From Paragonimus westermani (Eukaryota > Platyhelminthes > Trematoda > Plagiorchiida > Troglotrematidae): DNA of 64,000 nucleotides. The notes under the pieces are model-generated. The model was not told the DNA's origin. It worked only from the letters and a program-made list of their open reading frames with translations, and made no database searches. Shown here piece by piece: positions 24,501-36,949 of this stretch. Where the stretch lies: NCBI GenBank assembly GCA_008508345.1, contig QNGE01001335.1, forward strand, positions 90,673 through 154,672, given 5' to 3'. Position 1 is the stretch's first letter. Each line of letters starts with the position of its first letter. The position numbers and the translations under genes were made by a program.

Positions 24501-25710
24501 TTCCACCAATTAGTAAGAAACGCTTGCTGATAATCTTAGTGCACTATCCAACCACTTAATGATGCGCATCCCTAAAGACCGAGGAAATGAACTCGTTTGG
24601 CCTCAGGTACCGCTTCTAGACCTCACCACCGTTCACTCGTATTCCTCATCTGTTATTCACGAATGGATGTACACATCCAAGAGCAATTGCAGTCTGATAG
24701 TCACCTGATGTACGCAAATCTTGAGCTCCAACAGGATAGCCTTTTGCTGCTAAAAGTGATCTTGATTGATGAAGACCAATCTAAAGTTGGAGACAAGGCC
24801 TGTCATTTCTCAAAACCAGCTACCGCTGATGAAGCCATCCGCGTACATGAATCGGTAAACAGCTCTCGTGTTATGATTTCACGTCGAAAGATTTAACGGG
24901 ACTAAATTAGTCTAGCAGCCAACTTCTCATAGGAATTCACTATGCAGATTGAAACAGGACAGGGTAATCTGGTAGGATCAACTCGGATCAGTTTGCATCG
25001 CGCATTCAATACACCGAACTTACAGGAATACACTTCAGTTTTGGTGATGGCATGCACGCAGTTTCGGAACAGGAGCTATGCGGTCTGTCTACGTGGTGTT
25101 ATCTTATTCGAAACTCAAGTCAGCGATATAGGGCTTGCATAATTTGTACTGAACATTAAGTCAAACCCCCTGTTAAAAGGCTTATCTTACAACAAAGCAG
25201 GCAACAGAAATGGCGCATTATCGATTAATCCGGCCTCGGGGTGCCACCTAGAAGAATGTGCAAACCTACAGATGGGATCGAACGTCTGTTGTTTAGAATG
25301 GATCATGAGCATTTCGGCCCACATTGTTTGAGGCAGATTCAGTGTCGAGTGGATAGATTTGCATTATTCCACTTGGCCGATCAAACTGCAGCCGTGCGAC
25401 CAGGCATCCGTACGCGTCAACTCTACGTGCATTGTTGTCTCATGTGCTTGCTGACGTCCCCGTTTTAACGCCACGACTGTTAAACATGGCCGCCCGTCTG
25501 TATCGTTGTCTCGACTGCCATGTACCATAATTTGTCATGTATACTCAGAACCCTTGTGGTCCGGTTTTTGACTGGTTTCCAATAAATGGTGGGCATCACT
25601 TCTCGAATTGGGGCAGAACGAGTGAGCGTGTAATCAGACAGACGAGCCTATATCTTCCATAACATGAGCACAAAGAAACACTACTGACAAAATCAGTCCA
25701 GAAAAATAAC
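21506..25710. other. Non-coding stretch, nothing recognised
   Basis: About 4.2 kb with ORFs up to 99 codons (24597-24896, plus), no splice-site support and no repeat partner. Short enough to be chance. Confidence 0.4.
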
Positions 25711-25881
25711 CTTTCAATATCACGTCAGTAAACCCGGTCTTACGGTCAAGTTCTGGTGGATTAACAAGACAGATACATCTTAAATCTAAGGTGTTGTTGG
25801 ACCCCGGACGATTGAACAGAAAGGACACAAACAGAGGTAGGAATGTACCCGTCTTAGTTGTCCCAGCTACCATGGGACATT
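25711..25881 (-). CDS. Possible sixth exon of the minus-strand host gene
   Basis: Read right to left: an acceptor (TTTTACCACACTCAAACAG), 171 open bases in phase 1/1 and a weak donor (GTTATT). It encodes a segment with a hydrophobic middle and 'VNPPELDRKTGFTDVILKG'. The phase fits the end of the 26770-26618 exon. Because the donor is weak and the acceptor average, it could be a chance ORF; it is included because of phase agreement and position. Confidence 0.28.
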
Positions 25882-26617
25882 CTGTTTGAGTGTGGTAAAA
25901 CATGTCGAAAACCAATCAGCGCAACACAAACCGAAACTGACATCGCTCCGTCACACAGCAGTAGCCAACTGCCAAATGTGTCCAAATCAATTATCGAGGT
26001 AGGTCAGGTTAGCCAACAGTATTGATTTAACCGTAGGGATATGAGTAAAACAAGGTGGGAAAATATAGCCGATTAGTACGGAAATTATGAGCATCAGCCG
26101 ACGTGCGCGTCTGGCTGACTGAACAAAGTAAGTACTAACGTTAGGGGAGTAACGGCAAACTGAAGCAAATATCAGCAAGGGAACGTAGTGGACATAGAAA
26201 GTACCAGGCGGAAGAGAATGGGGGATTCATCTTAAGTACTACAAGCATAAAAGAAACAGAATATGAGATAAAAGTCAACAAGGGGATGTAAGTTAATGAT
26301 CAAGAAACTCAGAGACAGCAAGTGTAAAGCACTCGACGGAACAGTCTGTCACATATACAGATCTTACTGAATCGACCGAAACAACGCGGAATCAGTAAGT
26401 CACGGAAGAACAAAATTAATATGAAACGTCATCACATGCGATGGAATGCAATCCACAAATCTGAAAAAGGACAAGAATCCGGACATACAGAAAGATAGAG
26501 ACGGAGATTGATGCACAGGAGTGAGGGACATAAATAGGAACTATTCCAATATATTCGCCGGCGTGTACAGTGAATGTACCAATTCCCAGTCCGAGCGAGC
26601 CACGAATAAACTAATAC

Positions 26618-26770
26618 CCGGCATTTGCGAGGACGGAATGAGGATGCTTGGGGAAAGGCAGGATTGTTCCAAATGCGAAGTGCCGGTGGACGAGATTGGA
26701 GTTAAGGGTGAGAATGGATCCCGGTGAGATGGACTGTTTTCTAGTCCACGTAGTGTCTGAAGAACTTGTC
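26618..26770 (-). CDS. Putative fifth exon of the minus-strand host gene
   Basis: A strong acceptor (CACATTTTTATTTTAG, minus strand, ending at 26771) is followed by 153 open bases, phase 1/1, ending at donor GTATTAG (26617 downward). The product is Ser/Pro/Thr-rich (for example SPLTPISSTGTSHLEQSC), like the upstream exons. If the donor is not used, the frame stays open to a stop at 26541, which would make this the last exon. No domain recognised. Confidence 0.42.
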
Positions 26771-27921
26771 CTAAAATAAAAATGTGATGGAGAGTAGAAG
26801 ACGACAGTGGAACATCATTCAAACGAAAGCCAAGGAGCTGATGAAATGTTACTTTGTAGCAAACTAATAACTTATAAAATTCACTTACTGCCAAACTCAA
26901 TTCACGATTGTAGCCATAAAATACAACTGTAAATTACAGCGTAATTTGAATGTAATTTCTGTCCAAACCCGTTCCACAACTGAAAGCAAAGCTAACCAAT
27001 TAGAACACAGATGTGAATAGTATATTTTGATCAAACCCCTTACTAGTAGCTGACGGTCTACACCCCACTGGCTATTAAGTTTTCAATATCCAATCATTTT
27101 TAACAGTTTTATGTGAAATATTCGTCACTGTCTTCATTCGTGAAAGACTGTGCGTATTCCGGTCTTGTCGCTTTGATACCGTCCACTATGAAGAGAGCTT
27201 TGATTGTACATTTTCATTAGCGGTTTATCATTACACGTCCCAGATAGATCCAGTGTTTGTTTTCTGTCCAGACAGAGTGTTTAAGGCTAACTGAGCCGCT
27301 TCTATTAGACGTGTTGAAGCACACGTGTAGAGTGTAGGAACCCATTTGGTAAAACGAACACGTTATTGTCTACGTGATGTGGTTCACTGTGGAAGATTTG
27401 TGAAACAGGTGCTCTCTTAAAAAATCATGCACAGTATGTATACATTTAAATTAACGTAAGTCAGCAATATTTGTGCATCTAATTGTTACTCGAAAGGTCA
27501 AAAAAGTTAACTAAAATATTAGATAAGAGCCGATGCCACGTTCCGAACAGAAGCGGCTCGCAGTTTTCAAACTGTCCGATTTGCTAGATCCAGTCACAAG
27601 GAGTAATGGAAAATCTTTTGATTTATTACTAGGATAAGGCTTGTCTATCGGTGACAAAAACGTCCATACTCCCCAGGGGTTCGTCCGCAATAAGACATCC
27701 AAATAACCAACTACGCTGAAGCCATCGACATTAATAACTGTTAAACCCTTAGAGAAGGAGGCCGAAGATGTCTCATGTTTCGTAGGATTTATTCTAGTCT
27801 TGGACTGACCGCTCCATGCCATTTGAACATCAGCAAAGTGAGAATGATCAGTAGTAGACTACCCGCGCATATCTCAGGATAAAAGTACTCCCATGTGTGC
27901 AGGAGATCAGCAGTAACAAAC
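26771..27921. other. Intron of the minus-strand gene model
   Basis: Contains a 104-codon minus-strand ORF (27822-27511) without a good acceptor. Nothing else recognised. Confidence 0.35.
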
Positions 27922-28158
27922 CTAATATGTTCAGTTCTCTCCAGCGTTGATCGGGCTGATGTACCAGTATAGAGAAATCGCCCGAGCAACAGGAGTTTAA
28001 CCCGCTCGTAGTAGATGGATCTCCGTGATGAAGTTGATGCTCGGACCAAATCCGGGCCAACTGACTTTTCTCCACTCGGATAGAAGTTTGACGAGCTAAT
28101 TCACACACAAGATGATCGATGGGTACCAGTTCAACCGGATTTGTTAGGAAGACTTTAT
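27922..28158 (-). CDS. Putative fourth exon of the minus-strand host gene
   Basis: Acceptor TTTCCATTCCCTCTTTCTAG (minus strand), then 237 open bases (79 codons, phase 1/1) and donor GTTTGT at 27921 downward. The reading includes 'NPVELVPIDHLVCELAR' and 'EKSQLARIWSEHQLHH', a balanced charged/hydrophobic composition typical of folded protein, then 'ILVHQPDQRWRELNIL'. The preceding exon (37966-37150) ends in phase 1 and the following one (26770) starts in phase 1, so the chain keeps frame. The donor is the weakest element. Family unknown. Confidence 0.4.
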
Positions 28159-29103
28159 CTAGAAAGAGGGAATGGAAACAGGATGAAAAAGAAATATTTC
28201 CCTCATACACAAACAAACGCGAAATAACATTCCGAATCAATAAACAAGGTTAACTCGAAAAGCCACAGAGCGAGCTACAAGATGTTAGAATTTGAGGGAA
28301 TCAGATAGCCGGTACCCCAAGAAAGTAGGACTCAGTCAGTAAATCCGATTATTTTTCGAGTGATATGCAATGGTGTCATGACGTAATAATGGCAGTTTGG
28401 ACAAACTAGTTGTTACTTGCAAGTAGCACAACGATAAACATTAGTTACTACCCGCAATTCATGGTCACATGAAAATCTTCAATCTTACTCAAGATTCAAG
28501 CTTCGCTCTCATATCTCGGTGTAGTCCCAGATAAAACTGGATGCTTCCCAAGTGCTCAACTAATACGCTAGAAGTGGCTGACCCAGTTGATAAATTGACC
28601 AGCGTCGCGTGTACGGAGTAGACAGAAAACCACCTCACTATCCTAATCACAATTATCAACAAGCAAATTCAGATTACATGCCACTGAGATAAATCAAAGA
28701 AATGAAACGATGTGTGTGAATGAGAGAGAGAGAGAGAGAGTGGAAAGTTGAGGCGTAGTTAACCTTAAAATCATAGGGATGATTCAGTGAGAAGATGATT
28801 AACCAAAAGTACGGAAAGCACTAGTTCAGAAGATTCTCCGTTTACAGCTTTAAAAATCGTAGAATCCTCTAAAGGACAGAAAGCTACTGTGATCAAAGAA
28901 AGGTTGTCCGGAATGATCAAAAACATCATCATCATCACAACGGATGAAGAAGGTGGCCAACAACATCCCGATGTCTTTCACTTGCGTCTATCACAATAAG
29001 TTTGAGAGAAAGGATGCAAACGTAAAAAATGTTTGGTTCAGCAGAAATTGCCACCGTTGCAGTAAACGAAGATCGCTGAGACTGGGTAGGGTTATACCAA
29101 AAG
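28159..29103. other. Intron sequence with a GA microsatellite
   Basis: A (GA)n run occupies about 28722-28740. A stretch near 28483-28520 faintly resembles the SINE body. Nothing else seen. Confidence 0.4.
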
Positions 29104-29234
29104 AAGTTGGCTTTATCATGAGGAATAAAAGTCTTTAGTCAAATGATAAGAGAAGTAAACTGTGTGTGAAAACACAGATAATGTGCTCAGAAGTTTATCT
29201 TTTATCGTTTGGTAAATCATGATGAAGCCAACAG
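29104..29234. repeat. Imperfect inverted repeat (hairpin)
   Basis: GTTGGCTTTATCATGA...AAATGATAAGAGAAGTAAACT (about 29106-29158) pairs with the reverse complement of 29198-29233 (GTTGGCTTCATCATGATTTACC...AACGATAAAAGATAAACT). The centre contains GTGTGTGAAAACACA. Possibly the end of an unrecognised element. Confidence 0.4.
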
Positions 29235-29372
29235 TTCACCGAGTCTGGGTGAAATTGTAGCGAGGCGTCCAATAAAGCACAAACTTTATTGTCCAATACG
29301 CTAGTCCTCATGCCACACGCCCGTTCGCATTTATTAGTCATAATTGCGGACCACACACCCCCAGGTTTCCGC

Positions 29373-29810
29373 TCACGCATCGTGTGCACTTCTGCCCAGT
29401 TTATGTGCGTGATTGGCGCCGTCTATCGGGGGGTTTTCTGTCTGCCATCCTTCGCCTGTTGGTTCGATTTCGTTGAGCGATGACTCGTCCGATTTCTCTT
29501 GTTCTCCTCCATCTATCTCCACTGGCCTCTGAGCGTAGTCCACGACCGCTTCGCGATATTCCTGCGAATGTTGGAATAATCGCGCCTCCGATTTCGTCGT
29601 CCCGTCTATTTCCCCTGCCATGTCTCTCCCGTTGGTCCGATCCAGTCGAGCGATGACTCATCCGGTCGCTCCCGCCGTCCCCGATCCGCTTGTTGTGGGG
29701 TTTTGTACGTGCCTCCCCCCGCGTCGAGTGTTGGAATACCCACAACTCCGGCCTGAGTATACACCACAAAATGAGCAGGGATAGCGCAGACGGGAATTTT
29801 TGACACATTT
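29373..29810 (-). other. GC-rich coding-like region with two diverged tandem units, unrecognised
   Basis: On the minus strand two units of roughly 150-185 bases both contain TATTCCAACA(C/T)TCG, GA(T/C)GAGTCATCGCTC and a GGACCAACGGGAGAGACATGGCAG-like block. In protein terms each gives P/SDESSL..I.PTGE.WQ. The units sit in two different frames (about 29806-29606 and 29621-29373), and a third frame stays open for 153 codons (29862-29401). Composition (GC-rich, Arg/Glu-rich) stands out from the surroundings. It may be a decayed fragment of a retroelement polyprotein or a host repeat protein; no known domain was identified and no acceptor precedes it. Confidence 0.4.
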
Positions 29811-29862
29811 CTAAATCATTGGCATGGCGATCAACATGAATCCGGTATACACAAGGCCACAC

Positions 29863-31007
29863 AACTCCACGCCGTAACTAAACGCACTGATCAAGATGGT
29901 AAGAACGAAGAAAGCGCCGAGAAATCGCAGAAAGAATACAGTGGGCTAAAGCACATATCGTCCGAAGCCACACTGAATTAACAAAAAACTGAAAATGAAT
30001 CATCAACTACCGGGACCGTTACAGCGAATCGGACGAAGGGACCCGGTAGAGCTCCACCAACATATGGTAAAGATTAACGGATGAGAATGCACTTTATGTG
30101 AAATGCACTAGGCGGAAGTTAGCATAAGATACTGTTTGTGGCCTTCTAGAACAAGAGCGCCTCAGGGCGAACGGTGCGAGCCGGTAGTAACAATGAAGCA
30201 TAAAAAATACCCACCAGAATGCCGTGTCGGTCCTGAGGTGACCAAAGAAAAACGAAACAAATCAGTGCGTAAATGCAAGTACGGGAGTGAAGCCACTCAG
30301 TCTAATGTCATTTAGACTGATAAAAGCAACGTTCAGTTGTTGAACGTCCCAACACCATCTTAGCCTGGCGATTTCCTGGTGGGACATTCCAGCCAAGTCC
30401 AATCGAATTAACAAGCCAGTCAGGCAATATGAGACTCACGGATTGAGACTGCTTTTGTGGAGTTAAACCGGGACTTCTGAAGTTTACCACAAAAAGGCAA
30501 GGACCAATTAGTGGGCTCTTGCTGCCCACTACATACAAAGAATCGACCGATAGAATTGACTGATAGATCAGCTGTATTTCCAATATGATGACGACATCAA
30601 ACACTGCTACAAACAGTTCGATACCTCCCAGTGTTGCACTCCTGCGACAAATCTCTTGCCCACCATTGAGCTCCTAGTTGAGTTCAACAGAGCAAAGCTG
30701 GTCTCGTTTGAAAGAACAGTTGGGAACACGTTTCCAAAGCAACCAGGGTTAAAGGAACACGTTTGGAAGGATCTTAGATGGGTTGACAGGCGTCTTCCGT
30801 ATAGTCATGCCGAAAAGAGCTGCATAGGTTATCGAAGCAAAATGGCATATTCACAGAAAAATGCATCACAAACAGTCTTTATTTTCACACAAAAAAATCT
30901 ACAACGAACCCTACAAAGTTAACTTCTTCTGTCATCGCTCTACCAAATTTCAATATCTCCACAATTTACATTGGACTGCTCATGCATTCAGCTGCACTGA
31001 ATGTTTG
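29863..31007. other. Intron sequence, nothing recognised
   Basis: Chance-size ORFs only (98 codons minus at 30604-30308, 88 codons plus at 30656-30922), no splice support. Confidence 0.4.
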
Positions 31008-31196
31008 CTGACGGTTGTATACGGTTGGCGGCATCCGATTCAGATTAGCATGTCACAGTGATCGAAGCCAAAAGACGACTGCGATTAACCATCACCACAA
31101 TTGACTTGCGCCACACCAATTGCGGTTCCACTCACACACCACATATCCAGTGTAAACCCGAAGGGAGGTGTGCCAATGGGGCTGACGGTTGTATAC
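31008..31196 (+). mobile_element. 158-bp retroposon with 16-bp target-site duplication
   Basis: GCTGACGGTTGTATAC occurs at 31008-31022 (with the preceding G at 31007) and again at 31181-31196. Between them lies a 158-base unit from GGTTGGCGGCATCC (31023) to CCAATGGG (31180), which also occurs at 18035-18204. The perfect direct repeat marks it as an insertion copied through a staggered nick, as SINEs are. Weak polymerase III box resemblance exists on the minus strand (GGCTTCGATCAC), so a tRNA origin is possible but unproven. Confidence 0.7.
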
Positions 31197-33890
31197 CAAA
31201 CCGAGGTGTACACTGATAGGCTATCAAAACCAAAAAAGTCATAAGACTGCGATCTACAGTAACGTGATTGGTAGTTGACGTTGCCACTGCCAGGCAAATT
31301 CAAGCTCCCGGGGAATAAAGAAGCAGATCGAAGAAACCAAAACAAAGCAAGACAAGGCACTTTACTGATAAATCAGCTTCGAGATGGGAGACAGTAATTT
31401 TCGTGCAATCATAACCAAAAAATAAACACACACACGCACCTTGCAAACGATTACAAAGGAAAACGAAATCGGGAAATAAAAAGGGTATACACAGACTTTT
31501 CCAAGGGGCTGGCGATCGAAGCTCAAATTAGTGCATTTGTTGTTTCGATTGTCATGTAGCGAGAAAACCGAGAGCTACCGATCATCCAGTATGTTCGTCT
31601 TCATTGGCAGTTTGTTGTGCTCACAATATGTGCACGGTGTTGTTCGTCGTGTTCTATCACACCAATCAATGCACATAACCGTTCAGTCGTTCTGCTACTG
31701 AACCATCCGTGAACGCACCTAATTTTGATGACCGATCTGAGTTTGTGTTTGCTAGAGAGAGAGTCATGTACTTTAGCTACCGTTACAAGTCACCTGTTGA
31801 CGTAATAACACACTGCAGGGAATGGTATGTGAGCATCCGAATGGTTACTGACTCCTCTGCTGTATTACGTTTTCTGCAGTAGACATTTCTCCCAGAAATC
31901 TGTTCACCGTCACTACAGTCAGTAGCGGCTTGTGCTACATGGTCGGCCAATCACGGAAGTAACCGAATAGACGCGTTTACCATTAATGCTTAGTTAGGTA
32001 GTGAAGCCACAAATAGCAGGAACAAGTCATATGATCACACGTTCATCTGAAAGTTTGGATTGTTCAACAGCTTCTGAAACGTGGTTCAGCAGGTCACTTC
32101 TCAGCAAACATCCCAATGGGGCAAAACATCAAAGCCCTCAACGAACCGCCCACAAGGAAAACTAGCATTCAATCACTCGTCACTGAAATTCGTGACCGTG
32201 CAACCCAATCGTTCCCTATGAATTTAACTGAGCATCCAGACAACTTGAGTTTTCGTCAAAATATAAGCTTGTTTTAAGAAGAAACAAGTGGTCAACGAAA
32301 ATCGAAGTGTAGCATAACCGCACAACCACTTTGAAAATTAAGTAATTATCATATGGCATCTGCTGTCACGTGATAAACATGTTAGGTTATGCCAGGGAGG
32401 CTGCAGTGGATCGTGTCAGACTGGCAAATACCAGACATCAGACACATGGGTGGAATCCACAACTATTGCATCAGTAGTCACCGTCGTTGCCATTGAGCGC
32501 CTTATAGAATTGTATTTGAGTTCCAGAGCAAGCATTCTTACAAAAAGCTTTCAATACCGGTGAGAATCATATACTGGTTTCTACATCCGTCTTGACAACT
32601 ACACGTTTCATTGCTGTAAGAAATCTAAAAACCTTTTATCCATGTCTCACCACTTTTAATCAGCAATGAATATCCAGAAGGCTCACAGGAAACGGAAAGG
32701 CACACCCTAAGCTCGCTTTGAATAATGCGCTGACCGACTGCAGCGCACACATTGTGCACAGCGTTCGTACAGAATACGAGACAAGTGATGACAAAGTTTT
32801 GCGTTCCACAAATCTGTCTAGTCCACCACAGTGATGGCACTTGTTAACTGGAAGTTATATCAGCCCAAACGGTCACGTCGTGTTCATCGTATCACTGGTT
32901 GAAAATGAGCTAAAAAGCAGTGATTGAGGACTAGAGGTGGTTAAATACTAGAAAACAAGTGAAGATTAACCGAGGGCTGTAAAAACATGAATTAATCATT
33001 ATTGACTTGTGTTCAAGGGGGTTGTTTTAAGAAATGACCATAATGCAACCGTCGTGTGATTGCAGGCGGAACAAACGGCTCCACAAACACTGAGCAAATC
33101 AGTCGTTGTGGACCAAATTAGCCTGGGCAAGTAAAAACGATGGAACTGTGAGAATTAGTCCGGACGTGCAAAGCGAGTAATTCTTAAATCCAGATAGCAC
33201 TCAAATTTCAGAATATTGTTGACCGACATTTATGCATTCACCCGACTACATCAACGAGCCCTGACACAATGGTACTCATTGTCTCAGTGAGTCCGGATCC
33301 TAAATCAGAGCGCACATGAAATAAGTCAACATGGTTACTCAAAATCAAACGACCGATCAATAATTATGTGATCAAAAGTGAAGTATGCGCAAAAGGAAAT
33401 TAATAAGTAGTCTTACAGATAACACGACTGTCAACACAGTATCGCGTACACCAGAGCGCAATCGCAACACTTAGCAGTTGGTCGTCAGTCTAGGAAAGAA
33501 GCCATAGAGGCAAGCCGAACGGCAAGCGTGACGCAATGGACCAATCAATTCAGCAACAACTGATAAACCAGTAACCAAGTTTCCTTGTTATAAATCCGAC
33601 CGATATCTCGATCTTGCTCTATCACTCTTCCGCGTAATTGTACCGGCGTGAAGATGAACTGTCGAAAACATATGTTCGCCTACATGTCTTTATTCCCAGT
33701 ATTGCAATGAGCAGATGTGAAACGTTGAGATTAACCATAGAGTCCAGAATGACTAAGGCATGCAATGAGTACCTGAAGCTTATAACTAGTCTGGCAGATA
33801 TAAAAGAAGTGACCAAATTTATCCGCTGCTATACTGATCACAATGAACACTCAAAACTTTGCTGACAGGCCCTATATAGGAATCGTGTCG
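31197..33890. other. Intron sequence, nothing recognised
   Basis: No ORF above chance length and no repeat partner. The 75-codon plus-strand ORF at 33638-33865 may belong to the N-terminal region of the adjacent PLE remnant, but this is not demonstrable. Confidence 0.35.
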
Positions 33891-33899
33891 AAGCAAGAA

Positions 33900-34440
33900 T
33901 AAGGGCACTGAAGCGATACATGTGGCTGGAATCGGCGTCTAAGCGGAAGTGACAAATTTGAAAGAAAGATTAAAGGGCGCAAATTGCTACTGACAAATCT
34001 TTCAAGAAGGAAGCGGGAATTCACTTCTTTCACAGAACAAATGGTTGCCAAAACGTTTTAAAAGAAACGGGCTCCACTACCACGCAGTCTCTGTTATACC
34101 AGACTAGTCTCAGAGTGGAGGGAAAGATGGGTGCACAACTTTCCCCACTATACAACTTGGTCGTATTAAAACTCACTGTTGTAAGTTTTTGCCGCCCACA
34201 TCGTGAAAAAAAATGTCCAGAACACGAGGTGCAATTTAAGAATCTAACTGATCAATCACAAGATTTGAAACCATACTCTACCGATGACCTTGAGCTACTC
34301 AAAATTCGAATAGTTAGCTGCTGCCACCTATACCGTACGCACATAACAACGGAGAAAGAGTTTCATTAAAGATGCGTAGAAAGAAATAACGACATTCTCC
34401 TGAGGACCAGGTAAAAGCGTTGAAATTGTTACACTGAATG
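33900..34440 (+). pseudogene. Probable Penelope-like element N-terminal remnant
   Basis: A stretch near 34208-34370 reads 'VQFKNLTDQSQDLKP' and 'LLKIRIVSCCHLY', and near 34395-34416 'RNNDILLRTR'. This resembles the region just before the PDKG box in PLE reverse transcriptases, where a 'NNDILL.RPDKG' type motif follows such a helical segment. Several stops and shifts. The similarity is by eye to the family pattern and is weaker than for the other two PLE pieces; 340 bases further right a LINE copy has inserted. Confidence 0.42.
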
Positions 34441-34780
34441 GGAACAACGACAACAAGAAACGGAACGCTACTTTGATAGACCTGAGAAAGTCCAATGAAG
34501 TCACCAAAATGATGAAAAATGACTACGCTGAATAAAAAAACACCGAATATCTTCAGCGTGCAAAGGACAAAAAAGTTGAGTTTCGTTGCGGTACATGGAC
34601 AAGTTTGATTACAGAGTTCGACTAACAGACGTTTCTACGTGATACCAGAAATCCACGAACTAAGGTTACCGTTTCGTTTAATATTGCATGTGACGAAATC
34701 CCCGTTCACTCCACGGTAAGGTAGTTTGTGAAACAGCGTGAAGCCGACAAAAAAGCAAATGTCCTGTTATAAACATGCAG

Positions 34781-35880
34781 CACACCAAAATCACACAGAG
34801 TGGCATACGTGCCACAACACGAGAAGGAAAAAGGGAACTGTGCAAGCTAAAGAAGGAGAAGAATATGCAGAGAGAGAGAAAGAAGGAGAAATTACACCGA
34901 TGCATATAGGGACTAGCAACACGGGCGCCATTGACTTCTGGTCGTCGCCATGTCTGACAGCGTCCCCAGACAAAGATGTTCAATGTCCTTCGGACCACAA
35001 CCAGGAAACAGCTCGGAACGCCCCACTAAAGCAACCAACAAACTGAGTGACTTCATACCCCGAACTCAAGTCATACGCTGGCCATCGGGCTACCACTGTC
35101 AGTCTAACCCACCACTTACAAACGAAACACCGTCTGATAGGCAGTGAGTTGACACTCGTAGAATGTGGTCACGTCAACGAAACCTGTGAGACGAGATCAG
35201 TATGCTCAACGGTGGACAGAGTTCATCCGTCCCGAAAACGTGTCCACCAACTTCGTCACTGTTGACACCGTGCTCCTATCACACACTGCTAATGCTTCAG
35301 AAACGTCGATGGTCGTAAAGGGATACTCAGTCAACATGGTTTGCGCGAATGGACCGAGTTTCGCAGCTGCATTTTGAGAACACCCATGCAGTGGCAGTGC
35401 GTCCTCGATCCTTCACAGATGAATTGAGATCATGCCAACGCCACGGATGACGTAGGTTGGCAAACACCAGTCGAGCCTTTGCCATGAGATTTTCGGCCCC
35501 ATCAGACCGGCGCTGATACAACTCGCATGATACGTAGAATTCTCAACTGCCTCCAACAGTTCACCACCAAGAGTGAGAGCAGGCGCACAAACCTGCCCAT
35601 CTTGCAACAGCCCCTTACACTCAGTAGGTTTGAAGGCCACACCAAACCGACCAATTGATCGGTCTAAGATGTTCAGGGCTCACTGTCAGCCCTCACAGAT
35701 TAGGGCGACATCTTCTGCACGTCCTCTGTCTGGAAGTCGAGCGGATGGTAGCAGTTCCACACCATCATGTTCGCAGTCTATCAGGGCACACTCTAGAATC
35801 TTGTCTGCCGCAGAGTTGATCAGGAAGTGGGAGGCTAGACAACCTTGTCGCACCCCACTTGAGATGCTGATATGCTGCCA
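34781..35880 (-). mobile_element. 5'-truncated LINE copy, inverted twin of 55019-56128
   Basis: On the minus strand this copy contains the end of a LINE reverse transcriptase (SGVRQGC at about 35865-35845, then a degenerate motif C reading RAEDVALI instead of the usual xADD) and the C-terminal tail in shifted frames. Coordinates x here map to 90909-x in the twin; every derived reading compared was identical over about 1.09 kb. The left boundary is sharp at 34781. Near the other end this copy lacks 10 bases (GCTGGCTTTC) present in the twin, then shares 12 more bases before the similarity stops near 35880. It is defective, carrying the same stops as the twin. Confidence 0.8.
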
Positions 35881-36949
35881 CCGATGACACAATGGTCTAC
35901 CCTGCTCATTCAATTCTATCATCCTTGGGTACTGAGCACAATACAATCCGTTTATTCCAGATGACAGTGATGTCTTCAACTGTATTGATAAGAACATACT
36001 GTTTGTTCTGCTTAGACAGTGCGGTATTTAACAATCTCCCATAATCTTGTTCTGCAAGTATTTTTTAAACCGTTCCCATATTACACGCTTAACTGATCAG
36101 TCGTTCTTCCCGCTGGTCACGAATTCGGATACCTTTTAGAAGGAAATTTTTACCTCATTACTTTCTTCGTTTTGTGTAAATCACACGTACGCCTGAAGGA
36201 TTCCTTTCTGGTAGAGTATGGAGTTTAAATTATCTCCCTGATACTAATCACTCTACGTATACACACGTCTTCATCTGCACCTATGGTCGCACTCACATTT
36301 ATGGTCCTTTCGTTATCACATATTTAACACATGAATTGAGAATGAAACGTAGCCCATAACCCCAACATTTCGTTTGCTGAAAACGTAAATATGTGCATGT
36401 TCAGTATTCACCCTTTCAGGTGCATAATGCCACTGTTTAACTTGAGTCGATAATAGCTTACGTCTGAAAGGAATTGGACAAGAGTTTTAACAGCACACAA
36501 TAACAGGGGTGTGAAACAGACCGTAATTTGAGGCCGATCTCTTAACATTCAGCGACGTGCGTTTCGACCATACGGATAAAGCCCATATATGACTCATCTG
36601 TCAACTGAGGGAGGCACAGGAACCGCAGTGAGAGAGAAAAGTTCAGAAAGACGAATTCAACTTTATAAGTGTGACAGACGTGCATGTAATCGTAATCGCG
36701 ATGGAAAAATCCAGAAACGTCTTGCTAACGCTTTGTTTACTGCACAGAATGTGGTGTCACAAACGTGTAAAAACACTGCCCCTACACGATGGATAGGATA
36801 GTGGAAGTGGGCATAATAGACTGTGGTAGTGGCAATGTGATAAGCCAATCAATCAAGACTATTTGTAATCTTCTGAACCATATAAGGATGAAGTAGTTCC
36901 TAGACTGCATATCTGGTGAACCTTGTATGTTGTTCAAACAAGCACAAAA
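35881..36949. other. Intron sequence, nothing recognised
   Basis: No ORF or repeat of note; the sequence immediately beyond 35880 does not match the region upstream of the twin LINE. Confidence 0.4.

Noticed and set aside
24597..24896. 99-codon plus ORF that reads plausibly
   Set aside because: No acceptor at a suitable position, no donor, no repeat or domain; length is within chance.
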